Origin: Apostichopus japonicus
Taxonomy: Eukaryota; Echinodermata; Holothuroidea; Aspidochirotida; Stichopodidae
DNA: 64,000 nucleotides
Reading direction: 5' to 3'
Assembly: GCF_037975245.1 (NCBI RefSeq)
Contig: NC_092579.1
Span: 32,009,666 to 32,073,665 of the forward strand
Position 1 is the first letter of the stretch. Each line of letters begins with the position of its first letter. The notes under the pieces were generated by a model. The model was given only the letters and a program-made list of their open reading frames with translations. It was not told the DNA's origin and ran no database searches. Position numbers and translations under genes: made by a program. This document shows positions 13,101 to 27,000 of this stretch, one piece after another.

Positions 13101-15762
13101 ATCTATGTTCGTTTCTAATACTTAAAGTTCCCAGAGACCGTATGAGATCGCGGCAAAAGCAAACTGCCCCCACCTGGTCTCAAGCCCGCGATCCAAAATA
13201 CGTCACGCTCTTGAGGTACAGAGCAACCAACCGCGCCACGACAGCAGTTGATATAAATCTATGTTCGTTTCTAATACTTAAAGTTCCAGGGGCAGTATGA
13301 GATCGCGGCAAAAGCAAACTGCCCCCACCTGGTCTCGAGCCCGCGATCCAAAATACGTCACGCTCTCGAGGTACAGAGCAACCAACCGCGCCACGACAGC
13401 AGTTGATATAAATCTATGTTCGTTTCTATTACTTAAAGTTCCAGAGACCGTATGAGATCGCGGCAAAAGCAAACTGCCCCCACCTGGTCTCGAGCCCGCG
13501 ATCCAAAATACGTCACGCTCTCGAGGTACAGAGCAACCAACCGCGCCACGACAGCAGTTGATATAAATCTATGTTCGTTTCTAATACTTAAAGTTCCAGA
13601 GACCGTATAAGATCGCGGCAAAAGCAAACTGCCCCCACCTGGTCTCGAGCCCGCGATCCAAAATACGTCACGCTCTCGAGGTACAGAGCAACCAACCGCG
13701 CCACGACAGCAGTTGATATAAATCTATGTTCGTTTCTAATACTTAAAGTTCCCAGAGACCGTATGAGATCGCGGCAAAAGCAAACTGCCCCCACCTGGTC
13801 TCGAGCCCGCGATCCAAAATACGTCACGCTCTCGAGGTACAGAGCAACCAACCGCGCCACGACAGCAGTTGATATAAATCTATGTTCGTTTCTAATACTT
13901 AAAGTTCCCAGAGACCGTATGAGATCGCGGCAAAAGCAAACTGCCCCAACCTGGTCTCGAGCCCGCGATACAAAATACGTCACGCTCTCCAGGTACAGAG
14001 CAACCAACCGCGCCACGACAGCAGTTGATATAAATCTATGTTCGTTTCTAATACTTAAAGTTTCCAGAGACCGTATGAGATCGCGGCAAAAGCAAACTGC
14101 CCCCACCTGGTCTCGAGCCCGCGATCCAAAATACGTCACGCTCTCGAGGTACAGAGCAAGCAACCGCGCCACGACAGCAGTTGATATAAATCTATGTTCG
14201 TTTCTAATACTTAAAGTTTCAGGGGCCGTAAGAGATCGCGGCAAAAGCAAACTGCCCCCACCTGGTCTCGAGCCCGCGATCCAAAATACGTCACGCTCTC
14301 GAGGTACAGAGCAACCAACCGCGCCACGACAGCAGTTGATATAAATCTATGTTCGTTTCTAATACTTAAAGTTCCAGGGGCCGTATGAGATCGCGGCAAA
14401 AGCAAACTGCCCCCACCTGGTCTCGAGCCCGCGATCCAAAATACGTCACGCTCTCGAGGTACAGAGCAACCAACCGCGCCACGACAGCCGTTGATATAAA
14501 TCTATGTTCGTTTCTAATACTTAAAGTTCCCAGAGACCGTATGAGATCGCGGCAAAAGCAAACTGCCCCCACCTGGTCTCGAGCCCGCGATCCAAAATAC
14601 GTCACGCTCTCGAGGTACAGAGCAACCAACCGCGCCACGACAGCAGTTGATATAAATCTATGTTCGTTTCTAATACTTAAAGTTTCCAGAGACCTTATGA
14701 GGTCGTGGCAAAAGCAAACTGCCCCCACCTGGTCTCGAGCCCGCGATCCAAAATACGTCACGCTCTCGAGGTACAGAGCAACCAACCGCGCCACGACAGC
14801 CGTTGATATAAATCTATGTTCGTTTCTAATACTTAAAGTTCCAGAGACCGTATGAGATCGCGGCAAAAGCAAACTGCCCCCACCTGGTCTCGAGCCCGCG
14901 ATCCAAAATACGTCACGCTCTCGAGGTACAGAGCAACCAACCGCGCCACGACAGCAGTTGATATAAATCTATGTTCGTTTCTAATACTTAAAGTTCCAGA
15001 GACCGTACCAGATCGCGGCAAAAGCAAACTGCCCCCACCTGGTCTCGAGCCCGCGATCCAAAATACGTCACGCTCTCGAGGTACAGAGCAACCAACCGCG
15101 CCACGACAGCCGTTGATATAAATCTATGTTCGTTTCTAATACTTAAAGTTCCAGAGACCTTATGAGGTCGTGGCAAAAGCAAACTGCCCCCACCTGGTCT
15201 CGAGCCCGCGATCCAAAATACGTCACGCTCTCGAGGTACAGAGCAACCAACCGCGCCACGACAGCCGTTGATATAAATCTATGTTCGTTTCTAATACTTA
15301 AAGTTCCAGAGACCGTATGAGATCGCGGAAAAAGCAAACTGCCCCCACCTGGTCTCGAGCCCGCGATCCAAAATACGTCACGCTCTCGAGGTACAGAGCA
15401 ACCAACCGCGCCACGAGAGCAGTTGATATAAATCTATGTTCGTTTCTATTACTTAAAGTTCCAGAGACCGTATGAGATCGCGGCAAAAGCAAACTGCCCC
15501 CACCTGGTCTCGAGCCCGCGATCCAAAATACGTCACGCTCTCGAGGTACAGAGCAACCAACCGCGCCACGACAGCAGTTGATATAAATCTATGTTCGTTT
15601 CTAATACTTAAAGTTCCAGAGACCGTATAAGATCGCGGCAAAAGCAAACTGCCCCCACCTGGTCTCGAGCCCGCGATCCAAAATACGTCACGCTCTCGAG
15701 GTACAGAGCAACCAACCGCGCCACGACAGCAGTTGATATAAATCTATGTTCGTTTCTAATAC

Positions 15763-18700
15763 TTAAAGTTCCCAGAGACCGTATGAGATCGCGGCAAAAG
15801 CAAACTGCCCCACCTGGTCTCGAGCCCGCGATCCAAAATACGTCACGCTCTCGAGGTACAGAGCAACCAACCGCGCCACGACAGCAGTTGATATAAATCT
15901 ATGTTCGTTTCTAATACTTAAAGTTCCCAGAGACCGTATGAGATCGCGGCAAAAGCAAACTGCCCCCACCTGGTCTCGAGCCCGCGATCCAAAATACGTC
16001 ACGCTCTCCAGGTACAGAGCAACCAACCGCGCCACGACAGCAGTTGATATAAATCTATGTTCGTTTCTAATACTTAAAGTTTCCAGAGACCGTATGAGAT
16101 CGCGGCAAAAGCAAACTGCCCCCACCTGGTCTCGAGCCCGCGATCCAAAATACGTCACGCTCTCGAGGTACAGAGCAACCAACCGCGCCACGACAGCAGT
16201 TGATATAAATCTATGTTCGTTTCTAATACTTAAAGTTCCCAGAGACCGTATGAGATCGCGGCAAAAGCAAACTGCCCCCACCTGGTCTCGAGCCCGCGAT
16301 TCAAAATACGTCACGCTCTCGAGGTACAGAGCAACCAACCGCGCCACGACAGCAGTTGATATAAATCTATGTTCGTTTCTAATACTTAAAGTTCCCAGAG
16401 ACCGTATGAGATCGCGGCAAAAGCAAACTGCCCCCACCTGGTCTCGAGCCCGCGATCCAAAATATGTCACGCTCTCGAGGTACAGAGCAACCAACCGCGC
16501 CACGACGGCAGTTGATATAAATCTATGTTCGTTTCTAATACTTAAAGTTTCAGGGGCCGTAAGAGATCGCGGCAAAAGCAAACTGCCCCCACCTGGTCTC
16601 GAGCCCGCGATCCAAAATACGTCACGCTCTCGAGGTACAGAGCAACCAACCGCGCCACGACAGCAGTTGATATAAATCTATGTTCGTTTCTAATACTTAA
16701 AGTTCCAGGGGCAGTATGAGATCGCGGCAAAAGCAAACTGCCCCCACCTGGTCTCGAGCCCGCGATCCAAAATACGTCACGCTCTCGAGGTACAGAGCAA
16801 CCAACCGCGCCACGACAGCCGTTGATATAAATCTATGTTCGTTTCTAATACTTAAAGTTCCCAGAGACCGTATGAGATCGCGGCAAAAGCAAACTGCCCC
16901 CACCTGGTCTCGAGCCCGCGATCCAAAATACGTCACGCTCTCGAGGTACAGAGCAACCAACCGCGCCACGACAGCAGTTGATATAAATCTATGTTCGTTT
17001 CTAATACTTAAAGTTTCCAGAGACCTTATGAGATCGTGGCAAAAGCAAACTGCCCCCACCTGGTCTCGAGCCCGCGATCCAAAATACGTCACGCTCTCGA
17101 GGTACAGAGCAACCAACCGCGCCACGACAGCCGTTGATATAAATCTATGTTCGTTTCTAATACTTAAAGTTCCAGAGACCGTATAAGATCGCGGCAAAAG
17201 CAAACTGCCCCCACCTGGTCTCGAGCCCGCGATCCAAAATACGTCACGCTCTCGAGGTACAGAGCAACCAACCGCGCCACGACAGCCGTTGATATAAATC
17301 TATGTTCGTTTCTAATACTTAAAGTTCCAGAGACCGTATGAGATCGCGGCAAAAGCAAACTGCCCCCACCTGGTCTCGAGCCCGCGATCCAAAATACGTC
17401 ACGCTCTCGAGGTACAGAGCAACCAACCGCGCCACGACAGCAGTTGATATAAATCTATGTTCGTTTCTAATACTTAAAGTTCCCGAGACCGTATGAGATC
17501 GCGGCAAAAGCAAACTGCCCCCACCTGGTCTCGAGCCCGCGATCCAAAATACGTCACGCTCTCGAGGTACAGAGCAACCAACCGCGCCACGACAGCAGTT
17601 GATATAAATCTATGTTCGTTTCTAATACTTAAAGTTCCCAGAGACCGTATGAGATCGCGGCAAAAGCAAACTGCCCCCACCTGGTCTCGAGCTCGCGATC
17701 CAAAATACGTCACGCTCTCGAGGTACAGAGCAACCAACCGCGCCACGACAGCAGTTGATATAAATCTATGTTCGTTTCTAATACTTAAAGTTCCCAGAGA
17801 CCGTATGAGATCGCGGCAAAAGCAAACTGCCCCCACCTGGTCTCGAGCCCGCGATCCAAAATACGTCACGCTCTCGAGGTACAGAGCAACCAACCGCGCC
17901 ACGACAGCAGTTGATATAAATCTATGTTCGTTTCTAATACTTAAAGTTCCCAGAGACCGTATAAGATCGCGGCAAAAGCAAACTGCCACCTCATGGTCTC
18001 GAGCCCGCGATCCAAAATACGTCACGCTCTCGAGGTACAGAGCAACCAACCGCGCCACGACAGCAGTTGATATAAATCTATGTTCGTTTCTAATACTTAA
18101 AGTTCCCAGAGACCGTATGAGATCGCGGCAAAAGCAAACTGCCCCCACCTGGTCTCGAGCCCGCGATCCAAAATACGTCACGCTCTGGATGTACAGAGCA
18201 ACCAACCGCGCCACGACAGCAGTTGATATAAATCTATGTTCGTTTCTAATACTTAAAGTTCCCAGAGACCGTATGAGATCGCGGCAAAAGCAAACTGCCC
18301 CCACCTGGTCTCGAGCCCGCGATCCAAAATACGTCACGCTCTCGAGGTACAGAGCAACCAACCGCGCCACGACAGCCGTTGATATAAATCTATGTTCGTT
18401 TCTAATACTTAAAGTTCCAGAGACCGTATAAGATCGCGGCAAAAGCAAACTGCCCCCACCTGGTCTCGAGCCCGCGATCCAAAATACGTCACGCTCTCGA
18501 GGTACAGAGCAACCAACCGCGCCACGACAGCAGTTGATATAAATCTATGTTCGTTTCTAATACTTAAAGTTCCCAGAGACCGTATGAGATCGCGGCAAAA
18601 GCAAACTGCCCCACCTGGTCTCGAGCCCGCGATCCAAAATACGTCACGCTCTCGAGGTACAGAGCAACCAACCGCGCCACGACAGCAGTTGATATAAATC

Positions 18701-21700
18701 TATGTTCGTTTCTAATACTTAAAGTTCCCAGAGACCGTATGAGATCGCGGCAAAAGCAAACTGCCCCCACCTGGTCTCGAGCCCGCGATCCAAAATACGT
18801 CACGCTCTCCAGGTACAGAGCAACCAACCGCGCCACGACAGCAGTTGATATAAATCTATGTTCGTTTCTAATACTTAAAGTTTCCAGAGACCGTATGAGA
18901 TCGCGGCAAAAGCAAACTGCCCCCACCTGGTCTCGAGCCCGCGATCCAAAATACGTCACGCTCTCGAGGTACAGAGCAACCAACCGCGCCACGACAGCAG
19001 TTGATATAAATCTATGTTCGTTTCTAATACTTAAAGTTCCCAGAGACCGTATGAGATCGCGGCAAAAGCAAACTGCCCCCACCTGGTCTCGAGCCCGCGA
19101 TTCAAAATACGTCACGCTCTCGAGGTACAGAGCAACCAACCGCGCCACGACAGCAGTTGATATAAATCTATGTTCGTTTCTAATACTTAAAGTTCCCAGA
19201 GACCGTATGAGATCGCGGCAAAAGCAAACTGCCCCCACCTGGTCTCGAGCCCGCGATCCAAAATATGTCACGCTCTCGAGGTACAGAGCAACCAACCGCG
19301 CCACGTCGGCAGTTGATATAAATCTATGTTCGTTTCTAATACTTAAAGTTTCAGGGGCCGTAAGAGATCGCGGCAAAAGCAAACTGCCCCCACCTGGTCT
19401 CGAGCCCGCGATCCAAAATACGTCACGCTCTCGAGGTACAGAGCAACCAACCGCGCCACGACAGCAGTTGATATAAATCTATGTTCGTTTCTAATACTTA
19501 AAGTTCCAGGGGCAGTATGAGATCGCGGCAAAAGCAAACTGCCCCCACCTGGTCTCGAGCCCGCGATCCAAAATACGTCACGCTCTCGAGGTACAGAGCA
19601 ACCAACCGCGCCACGACAGCCGTTGATATAAATCTATGTTCGTTTCTAATACTTAAAGTTCCCAGAGACCGTATGAGATCGCGGCAAAAGCAAACTGCCC
19701 CCACCTGGTCTCGAGCCCGCGATCCAAAATACGTCACGCTCTCGAGGTACAGAGCAACCAACCGCGCCACGACAGCAGTTGATATAAATCTATGTTCGTT
19801 TCTAATACTTAAAGTTTCCAGAGACCTTATGAGATCGTGGCAAAAGCAAACTGCCCCCACCTGGTCTCGAGCCCGCGATCCAAAATACGTCACGCTCTCG
19901 AGGTACAGAGCAACCAACCGCGCCACGACAGCCGTTGATATAAATCTATGTTCGTTTCTAATACTTAAAGTTCCAGAGACCGTATAAGATCGCGGCAAAA
20001 GCAAACTGCCCCCACCTGGTCTCGAGCCCGCGATCCAAAATACGTCACGCTCTCGAGGTACAGAGCAACCAACCGCGCCACGACAGCCGTTGATATAAAT
20101 CTATGTTCGTTTCTAATACTTAAAGTTCCAGAGACCGTATGAGATCGCGGCAAAAGCAAACTGCCCCCACCTGGTCTCGAGCCCGCGATCCAAAATACGT
20201 CACGCTCTCGAGGTACAGAGCAACCAACCGCGCCACGACAGCAGTTGATATAAATCTATGTTCGTTTCTAATACTTAAAGTTCCCGAGACCGTATGAGAT
20301 CGCGGCAAAAGCAAACTGCCCCCACCTGGTCTCGAGCCCGCGATCCAAAATACGTCACGCTCTCGAGGTACAGAGCAACCAACCGCGCCACGACAGCAGT
20401 TGATATAAATCTATGTTCGTTTCTAATACTTAAAGTTCCCAGAGACCGTATGAGATCGCGGCAAAAGCAAACTGCCCCCACCTGGTCTCGAGCTCGCGAT
20501 CCAAAATACGTCACGCTCTCGAGGTACAGAGCAACCAACCGCGCCACGACAGCAGTTGATATAAATCTATGTTCGTTTCTAATACTTAAAGTTCCCAGAG
20601 ACCGTATGAGATCGCGGCAAAAGCAAACTGCCCCCACCTGGTCTCGAGCCCGCGATCCAAAATACGTCACGCTCTCGAGGTACAGAGCAACCAACCGCGC
20701 CACGACAGCAGTTGATATAAATCTATGTTCGTTTCTAATACTTAAAGTTCCCAGAGACCGTATAAGATCGCGGCAAAAGCAAACTGCCACCTCATGGTCT
20801 CGAGCCCGCGATCCAAAATACGTCACGCTCTCGAGGTACAGAGCAACCAACCGCGCCACGACAGCAGTTGATATAAATCTATGTTCGTTTCTAATACTTA
20901 AAGTTCCCAGAGACCGTATGAGATCGCGGCAAAAGCAAACTGCCCCCACCTGGTCTCGAGCCCGCGATCCAAAATACGTCACGCTCTGGATGTACAGAGC
21001 AACCAACCGCGCCACGACAGCAGTTGATATAAATCTATGTTCGTTTCTAATACTTAAAGTTCCCAGAGACCGTATGAGATCGCGGCAAAAGCAAACTGCC
21101 CCCACCTGGTCTCGAGCCCGCGATCCAAAATACGTCACGCTCTCGAGGTACAGAGCAACCAACCGCGCCACGACAGCCGTTGATATAAATCTATGTTCGT
21201 TTCTAATACTTAAAGTTCCCAGAGACCGTATGAGATCGCGGCAAAAGCAAACTGCCCCCACCTGGTCTCGAGCCCGCGATCCAAAATACGTCACGCTCTC
21301 GAGGTACAGAGCAACCAACCGCGCCACGACAGCAGTTGATATAAATCTATGTTCGTTTCTAATACTTAAAGTTTCCAGAGACCTTATGAGATCGTGGCAA
21401 AAGCAAACTGCCCCCACCTGGTCTCGAGCCCGCGATCCAAAATACGTCACGCTCTCGAGGTACAGAGCAACCAACCGCGCCACGACAGCCGTTGATATAA
21501 ATCTATGTTCGTTTCTAATACTTAAAGTTCCAGAGACCGTATAAGATCGCGGCAAAAGCAAACTGCCCCCACCTGGTCTCGAGCCCGCGATCCAAAATAC
21601 GTCACGCTCTCGAGGTACAGAGCAACCAACCGCGCCACGACAGCCGTTGATATAAATCTATGTTCGTTTCTAATACTTAAAGTTCCAGAGACCGTATGAG

Positions 21701-22962
21701 ATCGCGGCAAAAGCAAACTGCCCCCACCTGGTCTCGAGCCCGCGATCCAAAATACGTCACGCTCTCGAGGTACAGAGCAACCAACCGCGCCACGACAGCA
21801 GTTGATATAAATCTATGTTCGTTTCTAATACTTAAAGTTCCCGAGACCGTATGAGATCGCGGCAAAAGCAAACTGCCCCCACCTGGTCTCGAGCCCGCGA
21901 TCCAAAATACGTCACGCTCTCGAGGTACAGAGCAACCAACCGCGCCACGACAGCAGTTGATATAAATCTATGTTCGTTTCTAATACTTAAAGTTCCCAGA
22001 GACCGTATGAGATCGCGGCAAAAGCAAACTGCCCCCACCTGGTCTCGAGCTCGCGATCCAAAATACGTCACGCTCTCGAGGTACAGAGCAACCAACCGCG
22101 CCACGACAGCAGTTGATATAAATCTATGTTCGTTTCTAATACTTAAAGTTCCCAGAGACCGTATGAGATCGCGGCAAAAGCAAACTGCCCCCACCTGGTC
22201 TCGAGCCCGCGATCCAAAATACGTCACGCTCTCGAGGTACAGAGCAACCAACCGCGCCACGACAGCAGTTGATATAAATCTATGTTCGTTTCTAATACTT
22301 AAAGTTCCCAGAGACCGTATAAGATCGCGGCAAAAGCAAACTGCCACCTCATGGTCTCGAGCCCGCGATCCAAAATACGTCACGCTCTCGAGGTACAGAG
22401 CAACCAACCGCGCCACGACAGCAGTTGATATAAATCTATGTTCGTTTCTAATACTTAAAGTTCCCAGAGACCGTATGAGATCGCGGCAAAAGCAAACTGC
22501 CCCCACCTGGTCTCGAGCCCGCGATCCAAAATACGTCACGCTCTGGATGTACAGAGCAACCAACCGCGCCACGACAGCAGTTGATATAAATCTATGTTCG
22601 TTTCTAATACTTAAAGTTCCCAGAGACCGTATGAGATCGCGGCAAAAGCAAACTGCCCCCACCTGGTCTCGAGCCCGCGATCCAAAATACGTCACGCTCT
22701 CGAGGTACAGAGCAACCAACCGCGCCACGACAGCAGTTGATATAAATCTATGTTCGTTTCTAATACTTAAAGTTCCCAGAGACCGTATGAGATCGCGGCA
22801 AAAGCAAACTGCCCCCACCTGGTCTCGAGCCCGCGATCCAAAATACGTCACGCTCTCGAGGTACAGAGCAACCAACCGCGCCACGACAGCAGTTGATATA
22901 AATCTATGTTCGTTTCTAATACTTAAAGTTCCAGAGACCGTATGAGATCGCGGCAAAAGCAA
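15763..22962. repeat. 2,801-bp (18-monomer) higher-order repeat, two copies plus a partial third
   Basis: About 15,763-18,415 matches 18,564-21,216 at an offset of 2,801 bp. A third partial copy beginning near 21,522 matches the part starting at 19,965 at an offset of 1,557 bp. Diagnostic monomers recur in the same order: GCCACCTCATGG (near 17,987, 20,788 and 22,344), CTCTGGATGTAC (near 18,183, 20,984 and 22,541), GAGCTCGCG, and ACCTTATGAGATCGTGG. Confidence 0.85.
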
Positions 22963-24008
22963 ACTGCCCCCACCTGGTCTCGAGCCCGCGATCCAAAATA
23001 CGTCACGCTCTCGAGGTACAGAGCAACCAACCGCGCCACGACAGCAGTTGATATAAATCTATGTTCGTTTCTAATACTTAAAGTTCCAGAGACCGTATAA
23101 GATCGCGGCAAAAGCAAACTGCCCCCACCTGGTCTCGAGCCCGCGATCCAAAATACGTCACGCTCTCGAGGTACAGAGCAACCAACCGCGCCACGACAGC
23201 AGTTGATATAAATCTATGTTCGTTTCTAATACTTAAAGTTCCCGAGACCGTAGAAGATCGCGGCAAAAGCAAACTGCCCCCACCTGGTCTCGAGCCCGCG
23301 ATCCAAAATACGTCACGCTCTCGAGGTACAGAGCAACCAACCGCGCCACGACAGCAGTTGATATAAATCTATGTTCGTTTCTAATACTTAAAGTTCCCAG
23401 AGACCGTATGAGATCGCGGCAAAAGCAAACTGCCCCCACCTGGTCTCGAGCCCGCGATCCAAAATACGTCACGCTCTCGAGGTACAGAGCAACCAACCGC
23501 GCCACGACAGCAGTTGATATAAATCTATGTTCGTTTCTAATACTTAAAGTTCCAGAGACCGTATGAGATCGCGGCAAAAGCAAACTGCCCCCACCTGGTC
23601 TCGAGCCCGCGATCCAAAATACGTCACGCTCTGGATGTACAGAGCAACCAACCGCGCCACGACAGCAGTTGATATAAATCTATGTTCGTTTCTCATACTT
23701 AAAGTTCCAGAGACCGTACCAGATCGTGGCAAAAGCAAACTGCCCCCACCTGGTCTCGAGCCCGCGATCCAAAATACGTCACGCTCTCGAGGTACAGAGC
23801 AACCAACAGCGCCACGACAGCAGTTGATATAAATCTATGTTCGTTTCTAATACTTAAAGTTCCAGAGACCGTACGAGATCGTGGCAAAAGCAAACTGCCC
23901 CCACCTGGTCTCGAGCCCGCGATCCAAAATACGTCACGCTCTCGAGGTACAGAGCAACCAACCGCGCCACGACAGCAGTTGATATAAATCTATGTTCGTT
24001 TCTAATAC

Positions 24009-27000
24009 TTAAAGTTTCAGAGACCGTATAAGATCGCGGCAAAAGCAAACTGCCCCCACCTGGTCTCGAACCCGCGATCCAAAATACGTCACGCTCTCGA
24101 GGTACAGAGCAACCAACCGGGCCACGACAGCAGTTGATATAAATCTATGTTCGTTTCTAATACTTAAAGTTCCAGAGACCGTATAAGATCGCGGCAAAAG
24201 CAAACTGCCCCCACCTGGTCTCGAGCCCGCGATCCAAAATACGTCACGCTCTCGAGGTACAGAGCAACCAACCGCGCCACGACAGCAGTTGATATAAATC
24301 TATGTTCGTTTCTAATACTTAAAGTTCCCAGAGACCGTGTGAGATCGCGGCAAAAGCAAACTGCCCCCACCTGGTCTCGAGCCCGCGATCCAAAATACGT
24401 CACGCTCTGGATGTACAGAGCAACCAACCGCGCCACGACAGCAGTTGATATAAATCTATGTTCGTTTCTTATACTTAAAGTTCCCAGAGACCGTACCAGA
24501 TCGCGGCAAAAGCAAACTGCCCCCACCTGGTCTCGAGCCCGCGATCCAAAATACGTCACGCTCTCGAGGTACAGAGCAACCAACCGCGTCACGACAGCAG
24601 TTGATATAAATCTATGTTCGTTTCTAATACTTAAAGTTCCCAGAGACCGTATGAGATCGCGGCAAAAGCAAACTGCCCCCACCTGGTCTCGAGCCCGCGA
24701 TCCAAAATACGTCACGCTCTCGAGGTACAGAGCAACCAACCGCGTCACGACAGCAGTTGATATAAATCTATGTTCGTTTCTAATACTTAAAGTTCCCAGA
24801 GACCGTATGAGATCGCGGCAAAAGCAAACTGCCCCCACCTGGTCTCGAGCCCGCGATCCAAAATACGTCACGCTCTCGAGGTACAGAGCAACCAACCGCG
24901 CCACGACAGCAGTTGATATAAATCTATGTTCGTTTCTAATACTTAAAGTTCCAGAGACCGTATAAGATCGCGGCAAAAGCAAACTGCCCCCACCTGGTCT
25001 CGAGCCCGCGATCCAAAATACGTCACGCTCTCGAGATACAGAGCAACCAACCGCGCCACGACAGCAGTTGATATAAATCTATGTTCGTTTCTAATACTTA
25101 AAGTTCCCAGAGACCGTATGAGATCGCGGCAAAAGCAAACTGCCCCCACCTGGTCTCGAGCCCGCGATCCAAAATACGTCACGCTCTCGAGGTACAAAGC
25201 AACCAACCGCGCCACGACAGCAGTTGATATAAATCTATGTTCGTTTCTAATACTTAAAGTTCCAGAGACCGTACGAGATCGTGGCAAAAGCAAACTGCCC
25301 CCACCTGGTCTCGAGCCCGCGATCCAAAATACGTCACGCTCTCGAGGTACAGAGCAACCAACCGCGCCACGACAGCAGTTGATATAAATCTATGTTCGTT
25401 TCTAATACTTAAAGTTCCAGAGACCGTATAAGATCGCGGCAAAAGCAAACTGCCCCCACCTGGTCTCGAGCCCGCGATCCAAAATACGTCACGCTCTCGA
25501 GGTACAGAGCAACCAACCGCGCCACGACAGCAGTTGATATAAATCTATGTTCGTTTCTAATACTTAAAGTTCCAGAGACCGTATAAGATCGCGGCAAAAG
25601 CAAACTGCCCCCACCTGGTCTCGAGCCCGCGATCCAAAATACGTCACGCTCTCGAGGTACAGAGCAACCAACCGCGCCACGACAGCAGTTGATATAAATC
25701 TATGTTCGTTTCTAATACTTAAAGTTCCCAGAGACCGTATGAGATCGCGGCAAAAGCAAACTGCCCCCACCTGGTCTCGAGCTCGCGATCCAAAATACGT
25801 CACGCTCTCGAGGTACAGAGCAACCAACCGCGCCACGACAGCAGTTGATATAAATCTATGTTCGTTTCTAATACTTAAAGTTCCAGAGCCGTATAAGATC
25901 GCGGCAAAAGCAAACTGCCCCCACCTGGTCTCGAACCCGCGATCCAAAATACGTCACGCTCTCGAGGTACAGAGCAACCAACCGCGCCACGACAGCAGTT
26001 GATATAAATCTATGTTCGTTTCTAATACTTAAAGTTCCAGAGACCGTATAAGATCGCGGCAAAAGCAAACTGCCCCCACCTGGTCTCGAGCCCGCGATCC
26101 AAAATACGTCACGCTCTCGAGGTACAAAGCAACCAACCGCGCCACGACAGCAGTTGATATAAATCTATGTTCGTTTCTAATACTTAAAGTTCCAGAGACC
26201 GTACGAGATCGTGGCAAAAGCAAACTGCCCCCACCTGGTCTCGAGCCCGCGATCCAAAATACGTCACGCTCTCGAGGTACAGAGCAACCAACCGCGCCAC
26301 GACAGCAGTTGATATAGATCTATGTTCGTTTCTAATACTTAAAGTTCCAGAGACCGTACCAGATCGCGGCAAAAGCAAACTGCCCCCACCTGGTCTCGAG
26401 CCCGCGATCCAAAATACGTCACGCTCTCGAGGTACAGAGCAACCAACCGCGCCACGACAGCAGTTGATATAAATCTATGTTCGTTTCTAATACTTAAAGT
26501 TCCAGAGACCGTATAAGATCGCGGCAAAAGCAAACTGCCCCCACCTGGTCTCGAGCCCGCGATCCAAAATACGTCACGCTCTCGAGGTACAGAGCAACCA
26601 ACCGCGCCACGACAGCAGTTGATATAAATCTATGTTCGTTTATAATACTTAAAGTTCCCAGAGACCGTATAAGATCGCGGCAAAAGCAAACTGCCCACAC
26701 CTGGTCTCGAGCCCGCGATCCAAAATACGTCACGCTCTGGATGTACAGAGCAACCAACCGCGCCACGAGAGCAGTTGATATAAATCTATGTTCGTTTCTA
26801 ATACTTAAAGTTTCAGAGACCGTATAAGATCGCGGCAAAAGCAAACTGCCCCCACCTGGTCTCGAACCCGCGATCCAAAATACTTCACGCTCTCGAGGTA
26901 CAGAGCAACCAACCGGGCCACGACAGCAGTTGATATAAATCTATGTTCGTTTCTAATACTTAAAGTTCCAGAGACCGTATAAGATCGCGGCAAAAGCAAA

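Larger units (their letters stand above)
9858..14405. repeat. 3,420-bp (22-monomer) higher-order repeat, second copy partial
   Basis: The segment from about 9,858 to 10,985 recurs at 13,278 to 14,405 with an offset of 3,420 bp. Shared marks are the TTCTATTACTT variant (near 10,008 and 13,428), the CCCCAACCTGG plus GCGATACAAAA plus CTCTCCAGG monomer (near 10,525 and 13,945) and the TTTCAGGGGCC junction. The intervening monomers carry further partial copies with different offsets, so monomers were gained or lost after duplication. Confidence 0.75.
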
